From Oikopleura dioica (lineage: Eukaryota; Chordata; Appendicularia; Copelata; Oikopleuridae): a stretch of DNA of 64,000 nt. This document shows positions 34,191 through 46,740 of this stretch, one piece after another. The position numbers and the translations under genes were made by a program. The notes beneath the pieces were generated by a model. It had not been told where the DNA came from, searched no databases, and saw nothing but the letters and a program-made list of their open reading frames with translations. Location of the stretch: positions 14,767,208 through 14,831,207 of the forward strand of contig OU015568.1 of assembly GCA_907165135.1 (NCBI GenBank), in the 5' to 3' direction. Position 1 is the first letter of the stretch. Every line of letters starts with the position of its first letter.

Positions 34191-34784
34191 TTAACCCCTG
34201 CCCGCATATCGACCTACGCGTAGGTAAATTGACTTTTAAACGCGATTATCTCGCGATTGGTAAATGTTTTCTATAAAGCTGACCCCCACATATCGGGCTA
34301 CTTTTTAATGGAGAATCAGGATCTAAGGTCTAAATAACATTTATTCAAAGATTTAAGATTTTAGCAATTGAGCGAAATTTTGATCTCGGGTCAACATGAC
34401 AAAACCCAACTTTGATTCAACTGTTCTCGGCAAGATCTATTTGATCAAATTAATGCTCAGTAGATAATAAAAGTTCGGAATTCTAAATTTTTACTGTATT
34501 TATGACTGCATGAAAATATTTAAATTTATTTTAGACGAGATTTGGAGCGCTGACGACTTATTCTTTTATCAAAAATGAGTACTTTTGAAAAGATGACATT
34601 TGTTGACATTTGACATCTGACATTTGACATTTGATCATGTCCAGGAGAAAGCTCAGCCTTTAATCTTTCCATCCATGTCTTTTGGAAAATTTTATCCCGA
34701 CTAAAAGACCCCAAAAAGGCCCGACCTACGCGTAGGTCGATATGCGGGCAGGGGTGACCAATTTTTCATGCGGGCAGGGGTTAA
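34191..34784. mobile_element. 594-bp TTAA-flanked inverted-repeat element
   Basis: Left end TTAACCCCTGCCCGCATATC, right end GCGGGCAGGGGTTAA, with TTAA on both sides. Inside the ends is the palindrome ACCTACGCGTAGGT (34211-34224), repeated near 34724. The right side carries a second GCGGGCAGGGG copy. A degenerate TGACATT tandem run lies at 34593-34637. Confidence 0.8.
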
Positions 34785-35511
34785 TGAAAGCAGGGTTGAT
34801 TGCGAAGATTGTCGATTTTATTTGAGAAAAAAGGAAAAAGATCGTCAATTTTTTCTGCTTAGATAATTTGGTCACCTGGCGCAGAATGTTTTGAAAGAGT
34901 AGATGTGTGATAATCGATGTTTGGCGAAATATTCCGCGCCGTTTGGAAATCCCCCGTCGCCCTGTTGCCAAAACTGCGTCTTCGAAAGAGTAGAAGGCGC
35001 TTCCCTTTTCTTTTTCGGAAGAACGGGAGATAAAGAATCGATAGATTAAGAAATTTAATCATTCGTAAGATTGATTTACGATCAACCTGGCATATTTAAA
35101 ACGAAGGAGTTTGTTCTCAAAGTGGCTCATAATCATAAATAATGAGCATCCACTAAATGCCTCTACTAATAAAAGCAGCTGGAAATTCTCAAACAAGATG
35201 TCATTGTATAATCAAGCTGAGCCCTTGGTTATCACAAGTGCGGGAGAACAACATGAAAAAGTAACCCTGTCAATTGGTGGTTGATGCGTTTAGATTGCCA
35301 CTAAAATTCGCATAACTGACCACAGTTATTAGTGAATGTCAGAATATGAAATTCAGAGTCGAAATACTTTCAATTTTGCACGTGCTATTAAATAACTACT
35401 TGTCTCGATTATAACGACTTCTGGGAGGATTCTTCAATTTATAGACATTTACAATTTTCCTCCTTGTTGCGGGTAAAAACAGAACAAGGACAATGGTAGA
35501 GTCTATTCGTT

Positions 35512-35811
35512 TTAAGGAACCCCCCCCCCCGTCAACAATTTTCGAAAAATGTATTTTCGGAATTTCAAAATTTTGACCCCAGAAATAGATTCTACAGGTA
35601 AAAAAACGATTTTATGGCTTCATTTTTTGGGGGTCTATCTCGACTCTAACACCCTCGCGTTTGAAAATATGACTTTTTGGCGAAAAATGACGAAAAAGTC
35701 CCAATTTTGATAAAATTTTAGATTTTTATTGGTCAAAAATTGCTCCGCCAAAATATGGTTGTTTTGAAATTTTGGATTTTTGAGGAAAATTGTTGACGGG
35801 GGGGTCTTTAA
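35512..35811. mobile_element. 300-bp TTAA-flanked inverted-repeat element with C/G-run ends
   Basis: TTAAGGAA followed by a C10 run and GTCAACAATTTTC on the left. The right has the complement GAAAATTGTTGACGGGGGGG followed by TCTTTAA (one base is skipped in the pairing). The interior is AT-rich with AAAATTT words. Non-coding. Confidence 0.75.
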
Positions 35812-36998
35812 GCCAAGTTAATTTGCTTTACTGACACGTGATCAAGCTTTTTTGGATGCTCTAATTGGAATTGCTCGAAAATACGAAACAGCAATTTTGA
35901 AATGCCGCGAAATGTTCATACTCATACTCCGGTTTTTTACAGTTGAAGTTGTAATTTGCACCTGTCACGTGGGAAAGTAGAAAAAGAATGTCTTGCGCGA
36001 AAAAAATATCTTGCAAATTTACACTGTTCTAGTTTCGTGAGCACGTGATTGTCTTATCGCTTGTTCATTAATATCAAATGGAAGATGATAAGAAGTAATT
36101 GACGTGTAGGATCTGGGCATAGAAGGTTCATCCCTTTTTAATCACGTTTTTATCTGGGTGAATATCGTGCACTGTTCCGGATTGTGGCAGATTAAAAGGT
36201 TCATTTTGAAACTAAAATTTTTGACAGTAGATTTTTTTTGCGTCCTTACGAGATCTTTAGTCGTTGAATCTTGCGTTCAGGCTGATTTCTATCGTGGAGT
36301 TTTGTTTGAGTGCCCGTATAATGATGGGAATCGAGCAGTGTATCTTTGTAAAGAGTGCGATAATTATAGATACTTTCGAAAGATGCATCTGGGCAAACAA
36401 TCTGTATAATTATATTCAGGAGCTTTGTTATTCCGAACACTCATTTAGATTAGATCCAATCTTCGGTAATCTTCTGTTTAAAAATTTCCATAGTCCGTAT
36501 TCTTTCTTCATTCTAGCGGAAAAATCGAGATAAAGATCGAGATGAAGGTCTGAACTCTTGTTAAAGAAAATGAAATAAGGGAGTCAAAACGTAAAATTTC
36601 GAAGACATATCATCTTAAATATCTCGATTAATGATGCCTACCCCCTTAAAATCGACCCCCGGTCGACGAGAATTTTTTCAGGGGTGATCGTTATTTCGCT
36701 TATACACATAGTCAGGAATCCTGACTCAGGATATGAATCTTATATTTTCATTTGATAAAAATTAGATTTAGGGGTCGAAATGAACAAAATTGTAAAAAAA
36801 TTGACCATTTTTGGTGCATTTTCGCGAAAATGGCCCTACTTTGACGGGATTTTTGACCTATTTTTTCTGGCCAAAATTTTTTCTAGTTTTCGCCGCCTGA
36901 TTTTTACAACCCTTTTCTATCTATCAGTAAAATCAGATTTCGCCTATCTTATCAAGTTTTTCGCATTTTTGGTCACGGAAATTCCGAAGCTCGTCGAC
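35812..36998. other. Intergenic, no gene recognised
   Basis: Short open frames only (for example 36158-36409), without domain or splice support. CTACCCCCTTAA at about 36639-36650 is the right end of the element family seen at 16894 and 25760, without a matching left end. From about 36646 an outer repeat TTAAAATCGACCCCCGGTCG begins, and it appears to be interrupted by the next element. Confidence 0.4.
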
Positions 36999-38494
36999 TG
37001 GGCTCGGCAAACTGAGCTGTGTAAAAACCTGTAACAGGTCCTGTTTCCTGTTTTTGAGGAACCTGTCTGAGTACCTGTGTAAAATCGGGTAATAATTTGG
37101 GCCTGTCCTGTGTACCTGTGTAAAATTGGGGAAAAAATTTTCTTTAGCTGTCCCTGCTCCTGTTTCTGTCTTAAACAGGCCTGTGTTTCCCGCTCAGGTC
37201 CTGACCATAGACAGGTTCGTGTGTAACAAGGTCAGGAACTGCATAAGTCAGGGAAAATGTATAACCTTAGCCCGCCAAGGTACACCACGACTCTTGAATC
37301 GGTCACATATTCGCTCATTGCGCTCGACGCTAAAATGTTTTTCGAAAACTGAGGAAACGCTGAGACGGCATGATCGATTATCTATCGACCAAGGGCTTTT
37401 AGGCCTGTTTCTGATAGACCTTTGCGTCTGTAGACCCTTAATTTTCCAAAAAGTCCATGCACCATATTTTCCAACGAAGATATTTGGTAAAATATTGAGA
37501 AATTAAATATGGACGCGCTTTTTTTAAGGTTGTGCAAGTTATTTCTCCCACTTTTTCTTTGAAATACCCATAACATCATATATATTTGGAATTAGTGAGA
37601 AATATCAAAAACCGTGACCTTTTTGTTTTTCGAAAATCATTTCCGGTTCCGATTCTAGAGCCGGAAGTTGGCGAAATTAATGAGAATGTTATGCTTGAGA
37701 ACTATCAAATTCAAGCTTAGAACGTTTAAAATCATTTTATCGCGTTCAGATTTGGTTCTCTTTGGTTTAGTGCGCCCTTTTTTCAGTTTGAAATTCGTAA
37801 AAATATGCAAAATATCGATTTTTTTTTCTCGTTTGACCGGTCGTTCTGGCCGCGGTTTGATTTAATTTCTCTTCCAAGAGACTGGAAATGTTCTATGCTC
37901 CAGTTTGATAGGTCACATGCATGCCATTCTCATAAATTTCGCCAACTTCCGGCTCTAGAATCGCAACCGGAAGTGATTTTCTTGAAACAAAAAAGGTCAC
38001 GGTTCTAGATTTTTTCTGCTGATTCCAAATATGTATTGCATGCCAGGTTTCGGAATCAATAAGTGGGTCAAATAACTTGCACAACCTTAAAAAAAGCGCG
38101 TCATGGTGAAGCAATACAATGGAAGATGCACCATATATGGTGTTTTTGGCGGGTACCCCAGAAAATCCACTTTTGGCGGGCTAAGGTTAAGGAAATCAAT
38201 AGCGAAAGACGCAAAAAAGAGTTCAACAGTCAAAATAACCGATAAGTTCGCGTCTTTTTGTTTCTTTGTAATATTTTTTTAGGGCCTGTTTCCTGTTTTC
38301 TGACCTGCTCAGACCTGTTTAGACAGGCCCTGACCTGTGTAACCTGTTTGATAAGCTGTGTAAAAAAACCTGTCTGAGTACCTGTCTAAAATCAGGATAT
38401 TTTTGCTTCCTGACCTGTGTACCTGTGTAAAATATGGTACAGAAATTATTTTTCCTGTTCCTGTGTCTGTTCCTGACACAGTTTGCCGAGCCCA
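36999..38494. mobile_element. 1.5-kb fold-back element with 10-bp target duplication
   Basis: Ends TGGGCTCGGCAAACTG and CAGTTTGCCGAGCCCA, flanked by GCTCGTCGAC at 36989-36998 and 38495-38504. Subterminal DNA repeats CCTGTGTAAAA many times. The arms pair again in the middle: AGAGCCGGAAGTTGGCGAAA near 37660 against TTTCGCCAACTTCCGGCTCT near 37938. A 9-10-bp duplication with long inverted repeats fits Mutator-like elements. Frames such as 37126-37506 show no transposase motif. Confidence 0.8.
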
Positions 38495-41153
38495 GCTCGT
38501 CGACCCCCTCCTTAAGGGGATAGCTGATAAAAGACTTCGAATTCTTTTAAATGGGTCAACCCTTTTTTCGCATAAGTAAGCAGTTTTCCTGATTTTATCA
38601 AAAAAATGAGCTTTATTCGGGCGTCGATTCGGGGAGTACCAGGTAGTCGCATTTATCTAACGGTGCCCAGCAGCGTGCGAAACTGGCCATAATCGTTATT
38701 TTGTTATCGTTGGCCGCTGAGCAGGATAACACGCGGACTCCCATTTTTAGCGTGTGCGCGCCGTGGCGGTGGAGCGCGGCGTTGCTCCTCCGCCGCGCCC
38801 TCTCCGCTCCACCTCGCGCGCGCCACCAAGGCGGAGCGGCGTCAACACCAAGCAGCGAACATGGCCGAAAAAATCCAGCGTTAATATTAATTCTACATTT
38901 TATACCACTGGCTTCGTAAAGAGCGTCACTTGAACTTGGAGAAAAATTTTCACCGCGAAGACGAATTTTTGAATTATTGAATAGAGAATTTTAATCCAGC
39001 TGAAATCAAGGAAGAAAAACAGCAATAACTGACGTCAGGTAAGATTCTCAAAAGATAAATCTCAATTCCGGACACGCGTTTTAGTTAATTTTTCGATTCA
39101 AAAATAATTTTTCAAAAATTTTGATAATTAAAATTAGAGAAAAATTCACCCGACTTTTTTGCTCAAAAAAAAAATATTTTTTTCATAAGGGTGTCAACAT
39201 CGATTTTGCCATTTTAAGCATGACGAAATCCTTATATTTTTTTGCCAAAATAAAGTCGGGACCTTTATCTTTCAAATTTTACCGATGAGTACCCCCTTAT
39301 TAATCAATTTTTATATCGCTTGGGGTCTCCTTAATCAAATTAGATGAAAACTTATAGCGTACTTTATGACGAGATTAAACCGCTCTACCGGTCATTTCGA
39401 TCCTCTGATCAGATCTCAAAAGCCACAACATAAAGTCCAATCCGCTTTGGGCTCGATTGCATAAGGCCCCGGTTCGGATGATCTTCGAAAAACCGTAAAT
39501 TGCCCTTTTCACGGTCAGCCCAGCGACCGTTCATTGCGGCGAGCCACTGTTTTTTGGGTTCAGCGCTAGAATCGATCTCTTCTCAGCTCGAGCATTTTTC
39601 GCGCCGCAAAAGGCCGTGAATAAAATTCCGATTCAACCCTTTAATCCAGTTGCCACGTGTGCGCTGCAGAATTCTAGTGGTCGTTTTGATTTTGACTCAA
39701 ATTTAGCAGATTGAATATTCAGAAAAAGAAAACCGCCTTTATTTTTATTCGTGATTTATGTTGATTTGGCCGTGTGTTAATTTGCGATCAGTAACTTTAT
39801 TAGCCGCCTAGCCTGCCAACGTTACGCCCATAAACTTCTTCTACAACCAGATACAGACAGCTTGCATTTTAGAAACAGCTCTGTTTTTTGCAAGGCAAAA
39901 GTTAAAAGTTGCTTTTAGAAGTTTATCCAAATATTCTTTTGGACAAATAAAAGGATGCTTCTTCCAAATTGTCTGCCAGAAATCATCATTAATTTTCGCC
40001 ATAAAATGCCGATAAACCTTCATACTATTTTCCTAAAATGTCGACTCTCAGCAAAACTCTCTCTGATTGCGCAGTTGTTGGTGATTCTAGAAATGGACAA
40101 TCTTTGGGAGTCGTTTTTAAACCTCTATCGACTATCTTGAACCCTGAAATCCGAGTCGAAAAACGGCAAGGCTTGCTAGACCCACTATGTACAGGTCCTT
40201 CTGTCGGTAAATAAGCAGGGCAGTAAGTTCATTAGATCAGTAGCAAGTTCAGAAGCGGATTTTCCATCGCTAAAGCAGCAGGTTCAGTTGAAGCTACTGA
40301 TCGCTATCCATATTTTCGCATCCGATGGCGTACTCACAAAAGCCCCCGCTCCCTAATCAGCTTACGATGTGGTCAAATCTCGAAATCTTCCTCTAGATAA
40401 ATCCTTACGACCCTTGTGCGCACTGCACAGGGGAGCTCTTATCATCAAAATTATTCTCTTCCTCGTACACTTGGCCGCTAAAAGAATCGGCTCTCGCTCT
40501 CGTAACTCGGCAAAACTGCTGTAACAAGCAAAAGTGCCCTTGATCATGCGATGTTTTCATATTAGCGTGTTTGATTAGCCGGAGAACCCTCCTCTTCAAC
40601 AAATCAAACTTCAAGTGGGACTCAAGCGAGTCCGGCCGACCGGGATTTTCAAAATTGCCAGTACCGGTTTTTTCTTTTTCGGCCATGAGAAAACTTTCTT
40701 CTCAGCGGCTTAAAAAAAGTGGCTGACTGAGTCAGAACACTCTTTCTCGCCTTTTTTCTAATCTCGTTTTCTGTCAGAATTGTCTCTCACCTGAGATATT
40801 ACTATTTGGCTGGTTCGTTCTCTCGAGCATGTTAATGAGGTGTTGCTTTATGTAACGGAGGATGGATTACAATGTCGCGCATATCATTATCGCGCGTGTT
40901 AGAGCCGCTGAATCTGTATCGAGTTGATACAGTCTCTCTCTCTTCAGAATGATACTGTTGATTGAGTACAAGTCGTTGTTTTGTTTGATGTCTAACTACC
41001 ACATTTTTCGTGTGTCGAAACGGTATCTAATCCATTACTGTTTTTGGTCCTCGATAAGAAGGAGGAGCGTTCTCCGAAATTTACAACTATCGTCCGTCAA
41101 ATTATTTTGTTGTAAAAACCGGCAAATCGTTGATCCATGAGGTTCTGTCATTT
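38495..41153. other. Intergenic, GC-rich patch near the start, no confident gene
   Basis: 38745-38850 is strongly GC- and CpG-rich in an AT-rich setting (GGCGGTGGAGCGCGGCG facing CCTCCGCCGCGCC, then CTCCGCTCCACC) and can form hairpins. A minus-strand frame at 40405-40686 opens with ATG (MAEKEKTGTGNFENPGRPDS) and could be a first exon, but no donor or partner exon was convincing. An AAGGGTGTCAAC word is at about 39188. Confidence 0.35.
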
Positions 41154-41360
41154 GTAGGAAGCCTGATTCAGATTTTGAAAAGTCTTTGATGAAAAGCCGC
41201 GGAGCGGCTTTTTTAGAAACGAAGCCGCGAAGCGGCTTCGCCAGAGTTTAACAATTGATTCTAAAAGTAAATTTGAGAAGCCGCTCTGCGGCTTTAATGA
41301 AAAAAAGCCGCTTCGCGGCTTTTCCTTAAAGATCTTTCAGACCCTGCCTTAGGTTTTATC
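41154..41360. repeat. Fold-back with four AAGCCGC hairpins
   Basis: Degenerate outer ends (GCCTGATTCAGATTTTGAAA and TCTTTCAGACCCTGCCTTAG) enclose AAAAGCCGCGGAGCGGCTTT, GAAGCCGCGAAGCGGCTTCG, GAAGCCGCTCTGCGGCTTT and AAAAGCCGCTTCGCGGCTTT. Confidence 0.8.
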
Positions 41361-44300
41361 ATTACGAAAATTTCGTAACGAAAGGTCAAATGTCGTGAAA
41401 TGATTGATCTGATAATGCAAATCCTCTTCCTCAAAACTAGAAGTTCTGATAAGCCAGGTTCATCAAAGAAAAAGTTGCAGATTGCGAGATTTCTTAAAAT
41501 CAGTCGCAACCGCCGTAAGCCCTTTTACCAGGGTGTGTGGCTTGTGCTGGTGTTTTTTTGGAAGACCGGTCAGATAACCATGTCTACATCTAAACAAGCG
41601 GCTTGAACCACGTTCGTTCTTTTTGCACAAGATCGCAGCTCTGATCTCGCCGACTCAGTAGAGCCAAAGTCTTCAAATCATGTCTTGAATATGTACATTA
41701 CCGCCGGTGGCTGCGGCTGGGCAAATATGCGCTCTGGGAAAAATTATAAGGAAATGGTTACGACGTTCAAGTCATCTCCAAATTGGCGACTATTAGTGGC
41801 CAATTTATCATGGACGTGGCGTGTTCAACCAACTCTTTGGATGATTGACATTCGCTACAAAAGCTGCTGATTATAAAAGACAATCCCAATAATCAAGAAA
41901 ATAAAAAAAAATGTTCTCAAGAATTGTTTTGACTCATTTTTCTTCAAATTTCCAAGGGAAAAGCTGTCAATAATCGCAATATTCGAATTGAAATCATTTC
42001 TCGGAAAATTATCATTGTGACACCCTTATTTTGGAGAGTTTAGTCCCCCTTTTCGTCAATTCGTAAAGTTGATTGTCTAAAATTTCTCCGGAAAGATTCG
42101 CTTTTGGGTTCAAAATTCCCGAAAAAATTATGCGAAAATACAGTTGAAAGAATTGAACCACGTCCTTTCCTTCAAGCGACCCCTTGGTTCCTTGGCTCAT
42201 CATTACGACAAACAGAGCTCGTCCTCGAAAAGCGGAAGGACGTAACCCTTGAGATGCATTTCTGAGTAGTTTTATTGTCTTCTTTTGCTTCTCAGGAGTT
42301 GTTTCCGTTTGGTGTATGCACGCGTGTAAACAACTACGTTCGGCCCTTCCCGTCTTAGATCATCAAGGTCAGGGAACCCTCCGGGGTTGGCTGATGTCAT
42401 CCGGGTATTCGTACCGACAAGGGCTTGTTTCTTTTGGTGGAGCAGAGTTAAAGTGCACTTGCGCTCAGATTGTTGAGGCGGATAGGCCCCGGCTTAGCCG
42501 TTTTTTGTTCCGGGAGACAATGACACTTCAGGGTGAAACTTATTCTAGCAGGTTCTTGATTCTCCACAAAGAGAATTTCTTAATGAAGAAAGAACGACTG
42601 TAACTATTACTGTACAGGCGGTACGTACTGAATTTTAAGAAAAGAGGGGGCGGTATTTTGAGTCGAAATTAAGGGTGTCAACAACGATTTCGAATAAAAA
42701 TAGCAAAATCGTTGTTGACACCCTTAAAGCGCTAGAAACAAAGAACCGCTCTTAATTCCGACAAAAAAGAAACATCACGAGTTTTTTCTGAAGTTTCTTT
42801 TTGTCTGAGAAAAACAAGTTGTTGAGGTGTCTTTTCCGATAATTTTAGAAAGTGTTGAAGCGTTATGAACGCGGCGCACGCTGTTAAGAACACATTATTT
42901 TATAAAAATTTGTGGGTATGCGGCGTGCACCTGCCGCGAAACGGCGCAGGGTGAAAATTGCTGTGCGCATTTTTTTCTTGCTTTTTGCGAAGGCCAAATC
43001 GACTCTCTAAATGCGACAAAAATCACCTGAGCCGTGACGACTTCAAATGCCTCATTTTCAACTTGGGCCTTCGATATTGGCTAAATTTGGATTTTAGCCA
43101 ATAAGAAGCCCGTATTTGTCGTCTCAGCCAATCAAAAAGCAAGTCTTTAAATCAGGCGCTCGAGTAGAATCAAGCAACCATTATGAAAATTCGCCGAGTT
43201 TTATCAGCTTTAAAGAAGTTCGAACACGTTCGTTATCAGCCTTCTGCCAGTCTTCCTTTTATCAGCTGAGCTGTGTTTTCCCTTTTTCGACGGCCCGGAT
43301 GCGATATCTTTAAGAAAACATTTTTTTGAAAAAATAATTCCAGCAGCGTTTTTCTACTGATTTTCTCGCCAAAAATCCTCTTCCAGGACCAAATAAAATC
43401 CCGGTTTTACGTCATCAAGGAATTAATTTCTAAGCTCCAGCTGAAATAGAGGGGGAAATAAGCGACGTTGCTAGAATTTCTGATCAGCTTTAACTGGGTC
43501 TTCTAAAGATGCGCCATCTAAGGATTCTAAAAGCAAGAATTAAAAGCCGAAAATTGAAACGAAGAAATGGCATACAACTGAAAAGCAAGCCTTTTAAAAT
43601 TGCGCCTCTCTAAAATGTTCAGAACTGTAAAAAATATCATTACTGATCTGAACTTTTAAACAGGAAGAAAAAGCTAGAATCGGCGATTTCTTGGTTTTCT
43701 GTAACGGTTCCTTTTTCTGCCATTTAGACGCCCTTGCTTGTAATTAGCAGAAAAGGTCTTTTTCTTTTCCTTCTTTTTTGGATTCAAATTGAGATTTCCA
43801 GCTTCTCCTCCTTTTTCCACGTGTTTAACATGGCCTTACACGTCGCGCTAGAATTGCTCCTATTCGGGATCAATCATTATCGTGAAACTTCGTTTTCCGG
43901 ATTTAGCCGCGACAAAGAGATTTTTCTCGAAGCTACATCAGATACGTTCCACTGCGCCGGAACTGAACGCTGCTTTTATTTTCCCGATACTCGATTTAGA
44001 ATACTGGGATCGATACTATTTGTTTAGTAGGTATACAAATTGGCTTCTACGCCTGCCGATCCTATCTACAAGAACCGAACGGGCGAGCATCTAAATGAAT
44101 GTGTGTGCTGATAATACTATCCCGAAACACACAATTTTGAATGTCCACTTACGTGAAATTCAAGTCCGCGGAGGAGAAACTCCCCCGCACGAGATCCGGA
44201 TATAATGGCAACGCAATAATCCCGATTAAAAATAGATCAAGTTTAGGCCGGGTTTATCAACTCGAAAATTTCAAGTACGCGATCGTGCAGAAAGTTGCTG

Positions 44301-45192
44301 GAATAGCTCTTCATGCAAGAATTGTGACTCTTTTTAAAGAATTACAATGGCAGTTAATTTAATCGACATATTTTTACTTTACCTTCGAAAAATAGCATAT
44401 ACGCAAAATATACAAAGAAAAATTTAAAATATTAATTATGGTCTTATTTTGATCGCTATTGGAAAAAAATCGTTATGTTTAATTCTAAAAAAACTTAAAA
44501 TAGGGTATTTATTCTAGTCAAAATAATAGGGAGGTATATTTATTGCAGATAAAAATTCTACTCAGGTCAAAAGTAACTAGTCATTTTTGATGACAAAAAA
44601 AAACTCAGGCAAGAAAAATGAAAAAGCAATTTACGGTGTCTTATTCTAATACTTATCTTCTACCCTTGAAATTTACCTTCCTTGTCCTACTCCGTCAGAG
44701 CAGTGTTATCTGTTCTCGGAAGCTATCTGTCCTCTGTCGCTAGGCTGCCCGGAATCTCCTTCATCCCGCATGGGAAAAACTTCGAAAACTTTCGAAATAT
44801 TTCAAAATCTGACAATCCTAAAATTTGCCGCTAGAACTTCCGACTAGCTCGAGTTCCTTGAAGCTGATTCTTCATTTTTTTAAAAAGAAGATCGTCGCTT
44901 CCGGAGGCTTTCATAACAATTATCGGCCCGCTTTCAGATTATTTGAACGAGACTGTCTTCTTTTCTAGCGCTGAAATCTCAGAAACGGGAACGAAAAAAG
45001 AGACTTTCGTCCCATTCAAATCGCGTTTGTAGAACGATAATCCGCTTGTCGCACAAATATTACGCTTTTCGGTATTTTCTAAAATAATATTCTCCAGAAA
45101 ACTTCATGTCAATGCAAGAAAAATATACCTCTTGGTATATCTCTAATACCATCGCACCAAAAATTGTTGAAAATATGGACTAAACTAATTTT
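41361..45192. other. 3.8-kb region without a recognised gene
   Basis: Frames at 41685-41870, 42316-42603, 43734-44027 and 44141-44362 lack domains, signal peptides and splice context. GACACCCTTATTTTGG is at about 42019. The hairpin at 42669-42727 is listed separately. TATTGGCTAAA..TTTTAGCCAATA at about 43075-43105 is a CCAAT-type hairpin. Confidence 0.4.
42669..42727. repeat. 59-bp TTAA-ended hairpin
   Basis: TTAAGGGTGTCAACAACGAT on the left faces ATCGTTGTTGACACCCTTAA on the right, around a short AT-rich loop. It is the smallest TTAA-bordered inverted repeat in the window, and its ends contain the recurring AAGGGTGTCA word. Confidence 0.85.
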
Positions 45193-45394
45193 TGGAAGTG
45201 AATTTCTGGATAACCAATAAGATTGCTGTATTTGGCCTACCAGCCAATCAAAACCCTTTCCATAAATATCTGTTCCAAAAATTGGTTCTACCCGAAAATT
45301 TGGGTAAAACCAATTTACAGAAGTGATTTTATGGATCAGGGTTTTGATTGGTCGGTAGGCCGAATAAACCAATCTTATTGGTTATTGAAAAATG
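45193..45394. mobile_element. 202-bp inverted-repeat element, full CCAATAAGATTGCTG family copy
   Basis: The left arm has AACCAATAAGATTGCTGTAT and GGCCTACCAGCCAATCAAAA; the right arm has the matching TTTTGATTGGTCGGTAGGCC and CCAATCTTATTGGTTATTG. An inner second inverted pair (ATTGGTTCTACCC / GGGTAAAACCAAT) makes it a nested hairpin. Fragments occur at 12771-12878 and 21931-22005. Confidence 0.8.
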
Positions 45395-45769
45395 AACTTT
45401 TATTTTTTGGTTTCGTCCAAAAAATGAGATTTTTTGTTTAAGTTTTTCTAATTTTCTTTCAAAAATTCTTTCGAATTTCGCTCAAAAGTGATTTCAAGTT
45501 CGAAGGCGAGGTGCAAAGTGGAGAACTTGACGCTCTGGTTTTCATGAATATTAAAGGAGCTGCAAGAAAATTTTTTTCTAGAGCTCCTCTTGAAAATGCT
45601 GAATTTAGCATTCTTAGTCTTTTCGATTATATTTGTTATGGGATTCATTTTTTCTACGAAGGAAGCCGTAGAGTTTAAACTTTTGTTCAACGAAAAGTTT
45701 ACTGTAAATATTAGCAACCCAAACAAGCCATAGAAAGAACTAGAAATGATAAAAAGTTGCATAACTTGT

Positions 45770-46163
45770 TGTAGTGTTTCTCATTAGTCATCCGCCACTT
45801 GTGTTCACCGCGCCGCGCCGCGCGCAGTTCACGACCCGCGAAGCGCATTTCACCACGCGCAAACGCTCCGCCGCAAACCGCGAAAGCACAGCTCACCACG
45901 GACTAGGATCAACTCACGACTCACGAAAAAGTCACTCACCACGATCTAACAGCTCACCACGGTTTATGAAAACCATATATAAACGATCATATTTCTCACT
46001 GACAAACAGCTCACACAACACACTCAAAACTACTTGCTCAGAGACATCACAATAAAACTTGCTCTTTTAACACAACGTTCGTCGCTCACTATTTGTATTC
46101 CCGCTCGCGAATACGATAAACGCAATTAGTTATCCAACTTATGTACTGTGAGAAACACGTACA
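45770..46163 (+). repeat. 5' LTR
   Basis: 394 bases, TG..CA ends. It carries a TATA box (CCATATATAAACG, about 45969-45981) and a polyadenylation signal (AATAAA, about 46050), giving a normal U3-R-U5 order. The first half is CpG-rich with repeated CACCACG and GCTCA words. Confidence 0.9.
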
Positions 46164-46233
46164 TATTTTGGTGACTGAAGAAAACGCTTCGCCCATGTAG
46201 AGATTAACGATCGAAGAGAGCTGCTCATGAAAC

Positions 46234-46740
46234 ATGACTCGATATTTCAAACTTGCCGCTGATCTGAACCGACAAGAACTGCTCACGATCTTTGAAAATT
46301 TGAATCAGTCGTTTCCGCCACAGCATTTAATTACAGATAAGCAATCAATTGTTCTGAACATCCATAAATTGGATGAGGGGGTTTTCGCCAAAAATCGCAA
46401 GTTCGTGTTCCGCGATAATGGTGAAATCATCAATAACTTACCGAATGATGACGCTTTTGTTATTGATCAAAAGTTCGCTTATAAGAATCACCGTCTGGAT
46501 GTTACCAAGATCCTCGCCTCTGCTAGAGCAACGACACTTGCAGAGCTTATGGCCTTGATGAAATTGGAAGATCAAAAAGAACGTGAAAACTTAGAAGAAT
46601 CCCTCTTGGACTCATATTCTCCGGACTGGTGCGAAATTGATAATTATCGACAAAAACAACGATCACATCTGAAGAAGAATAAAAAACACCAAGGACCGAA
46701 CGCGGAACCAGAAGATCAAAGTCCTAAAAGTTCATATTGA
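46234..46740 (+). CDS. First open frame of the LTR element, gag position, 168 aa
   Basis: Starts 70 bases inside the left LTR, where gag would be. It is a hydrophilic protein with a basic Lys/Gln/Arg-rich C-terminal part (HLKKNKKHQG) and no CCHC knuckle. I do not recognise the family; calling it gag-like is inference from position. Confidence 0.5.
   Translation: MTRYFKLAADLNRQELLTIFENLNQSFPPQHLITDKQSIVLNIHKLDEGVFAKNRKFVFRDNGEIINNLPNDDAFVIDQKFAYKNHRLDVTKILASARATTLAELMALMKLEDQKERENLEESLLDSYSPDWCEIDNYRQKQRSHLKKNKKHQGPNAEPEDQSPKSSY

Noticed and set aside
40405-40686. 93-codon minus frame with a good ATG and hydrophilic sequence
   Set aside because: Could be a first exon, but I found no convincing donor followed by a second exon in phase, and no family match.
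42316-42603. Cys-containing 95-codon frame in a GC-richer stretch
   Set aside because: No zinc or disulfide pattern that I recognise and no splice context.
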